Notes under the pieces: generated by a model
Told to the model about the DNA's origin: nothing
Database searches by the model: none
The model's input: only the letters and a program-made list of their open reading frames with translations
Made by a program: the position numbers and the translations under genes
Shown here: piece by piece, positions 13,694 through 14,530 of the stretch
How the letters are laid out: each line of letters begins with the position of its first letter
Position numbering within the stretch: the stretch's first letter is position 1
Source of the DNA: Oscillospiraceae bacterium
Lineage (GTDB): Bacteria > Bacillota > Clostridia > Oscillospirales > Ruminococcaceae
Direction: 5' to 3'
NCBI GenBank assembly: GCA_017396055.1
Contig: JAFQND010000239.1
Span: 1-14,530 of the forward strand
Length of the DNA stretch: 14,530 bases

Positions 13694-14530
13694 TTATTCG
13701 CACTTAATAATAGGTATCCACAACTCACGGTACCGTTCACCACTTTTGTCTCGTCTGTACCAATGAGATACCACAATTTCCGGAGAATCTGCTAATTGAT
13801 ATCCCGATGTAGGAAGCCATTCACTTGCAATCTTTCGCCTAAGTTCAAGAAAAACAAGTGTTGGATATGAGCATCTCTCTGTTTCAAATATTGCATAAGT
13901 GCATTTAGGTATGGTGATGTTCTCATAATGACTCGCAAATTCTTCACCGAGGATACATTCCTTATTAAGGTTATTTCTGTAATATTCGGTCAATTGATTT
14001 GCTATATAAAAGTCGTATCCGGTATCGTCAATGTTTGCAATGACATTATACTCCGTTTCAATATCACCAGCCAAGGCACCCAAAATGTATTGCCACGGTC
14101 TTGTTGTAACGTACATGTCTTTTTCTTGTTCTTCTCGTTCTCCGGGCACACCTTCAAAACGACGTTTATATCCCGTCAAAATGATTTCGCCTTTTTCTTC
14201 AATCCTGTAATTCATAGTACAACCGCCTTCCAAAGAAAATTTAAGTACAAGACGGGAATAGGATTTCAGCATACTACCGTTATTTCGAGCCTGCGATGGC
14301 AATATACCGTGGAACTTCTGGAATGCTTTTGCAAAGCTGTCCGGACTTTCATAGCCGTACTTCAGCGCAACGTCAATAACCTTTGCTTTCCCCGTGGCAA
14401 GCTCTGTACCGGCAAGCGAAAGCCTGCGATTCCGGATATACTCGCCGATGGTGAAACCGCAAAGAATACTAAACACACGTTGGAAGTGATAGCTTGATGA
14501 AAAGCTCTGCGCTGCGACCATCTCATAATC
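13694..14530 (-). CDS. AraC-family transcriptional regulator with GyrI-like effector domain, 5' end outside window
   Basis: The open frame reaches the window edge (Asp-Tyr-Glu encoded by the last nine bases), so the true start and the first helices are outside; the ATG at 14521 is internal. The visible 278 residues begin inside the first helix-turn-helix (SSSYHFQRVFSILCGFTIGEY), followed by the second (VIDVALKYGYESPDSFAKAFQKFHGILPSQAR). From about residue 105 a GyrI/AraC_E_bind domain runs to the end (MNYRIEEKGEIILTGYKRRFEG to YRELWIPIIK). This layout is that of Rob/SoxS-like or BmrR-like regulators, which sense small, often cationic or drug-like ligands. It is more AT-rich than the core genes and has no target operon in view, so its targets are unknown. 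A terminator closes it. Confidence 0.9.
   Translation of the reverse strand, partial: DYEMVAAQSFSSSYHFQRVFSILCGFTIGEYIRNRRLSLAGTELATGKAKVIDVALKYGYESPDSFAKAFQKFHGILPSQARNNGSMLKSYSRLVLKFSLEGGCTMNYRIEEKGEIILTGYKRRFEGVPGEREEQEKDMYVTTRPWQYILGALAGDIETEYNVIANIDDTGYDFYIANQLTEYYRNNLNKECILGEEFASHYENITIPKCTYAIFETERCSYPTLVFLELRRKIASEWLPTSGYQLADSPEIVVSHWYRRDKSGERYRELWIPIIKCE

Overview
The window reads as chromosomal DNA of an anaerobic, Gram-positive Firmicute, most likely a gut clostridium of the Oscillospirales/Ruminococcaceae type. This is inferred from strong AGGAGG-like ribosome sites, TTGACA/TATAAT promoters, compact intrinsic terminators, clostridial-looking protein sequences and a moderately GC-rich core. 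The species cannot be fixed from the sequence. Every convincing gene lies on the minus strand, so the window is best read from its high-coordinate end to its low one.

Layout in transcription order: (1) 14530-13694, an AraC-family regulator with a GyrI-like effector domain, cut by the window edge and closed by a terminator. (2) 13693-13009, a long stretch with no intact gene. It holds a good promoter and a strong hairpin that bracket about 340 nt of unexplained, more AT-rich DNA, then an operator-rich promoter. (3) 13008-9576, xdhABC, a three-subunit molybdenum hydroxylase of the xanthine dehydrogenase family. (4) 9475-8093, an NCS2/AzgA-type purine permease with its own near-perfect promoter and a strong terminator. 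(5) 7922-4120, a tightly overlapping operon: a MocA-like nucleotidyltransferase fused to a ModE-like DNA-binding domain, then permease, ATPase and lipoprotein genes of a FecBCD/BtuCDF-type ABC importer. A GH43-like glycosidase follows (4048-3149) with a terminator. (6) 2952-1, an aromatic amino acid operon: promoter, Phe/Tyr-rich leader peptide, attenuator, then aroF (DAHP synthase), pheA (chorismate mutase/prephenate dehydratase) and aroA (EPSP synthase, cut by the window edge).

The middle of the window makes sense as one purine and molybdenum module. The permease would bring in purines and XdhABC would oxidise them using Mo-molybdopterin cytosine dinucleotide. The MocA-like domain would make that cofactor, and the ABC system may import molybdate or tungstate. 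The importer substrate is an inference from context and from the known BtuCD-like molybdate importer MolBCA.

The most striking feature is the aroF leader. It encodes a 25-residue peptide with eight consecutive aromatic codons (FYFYFYYF), followed by mutually exclusive RNA pairings and an intrinsic terminator. This is a classical ribosome-mediated attenuator in a Firmicute, where T-box or TRAP control would be the more familiar expectation.
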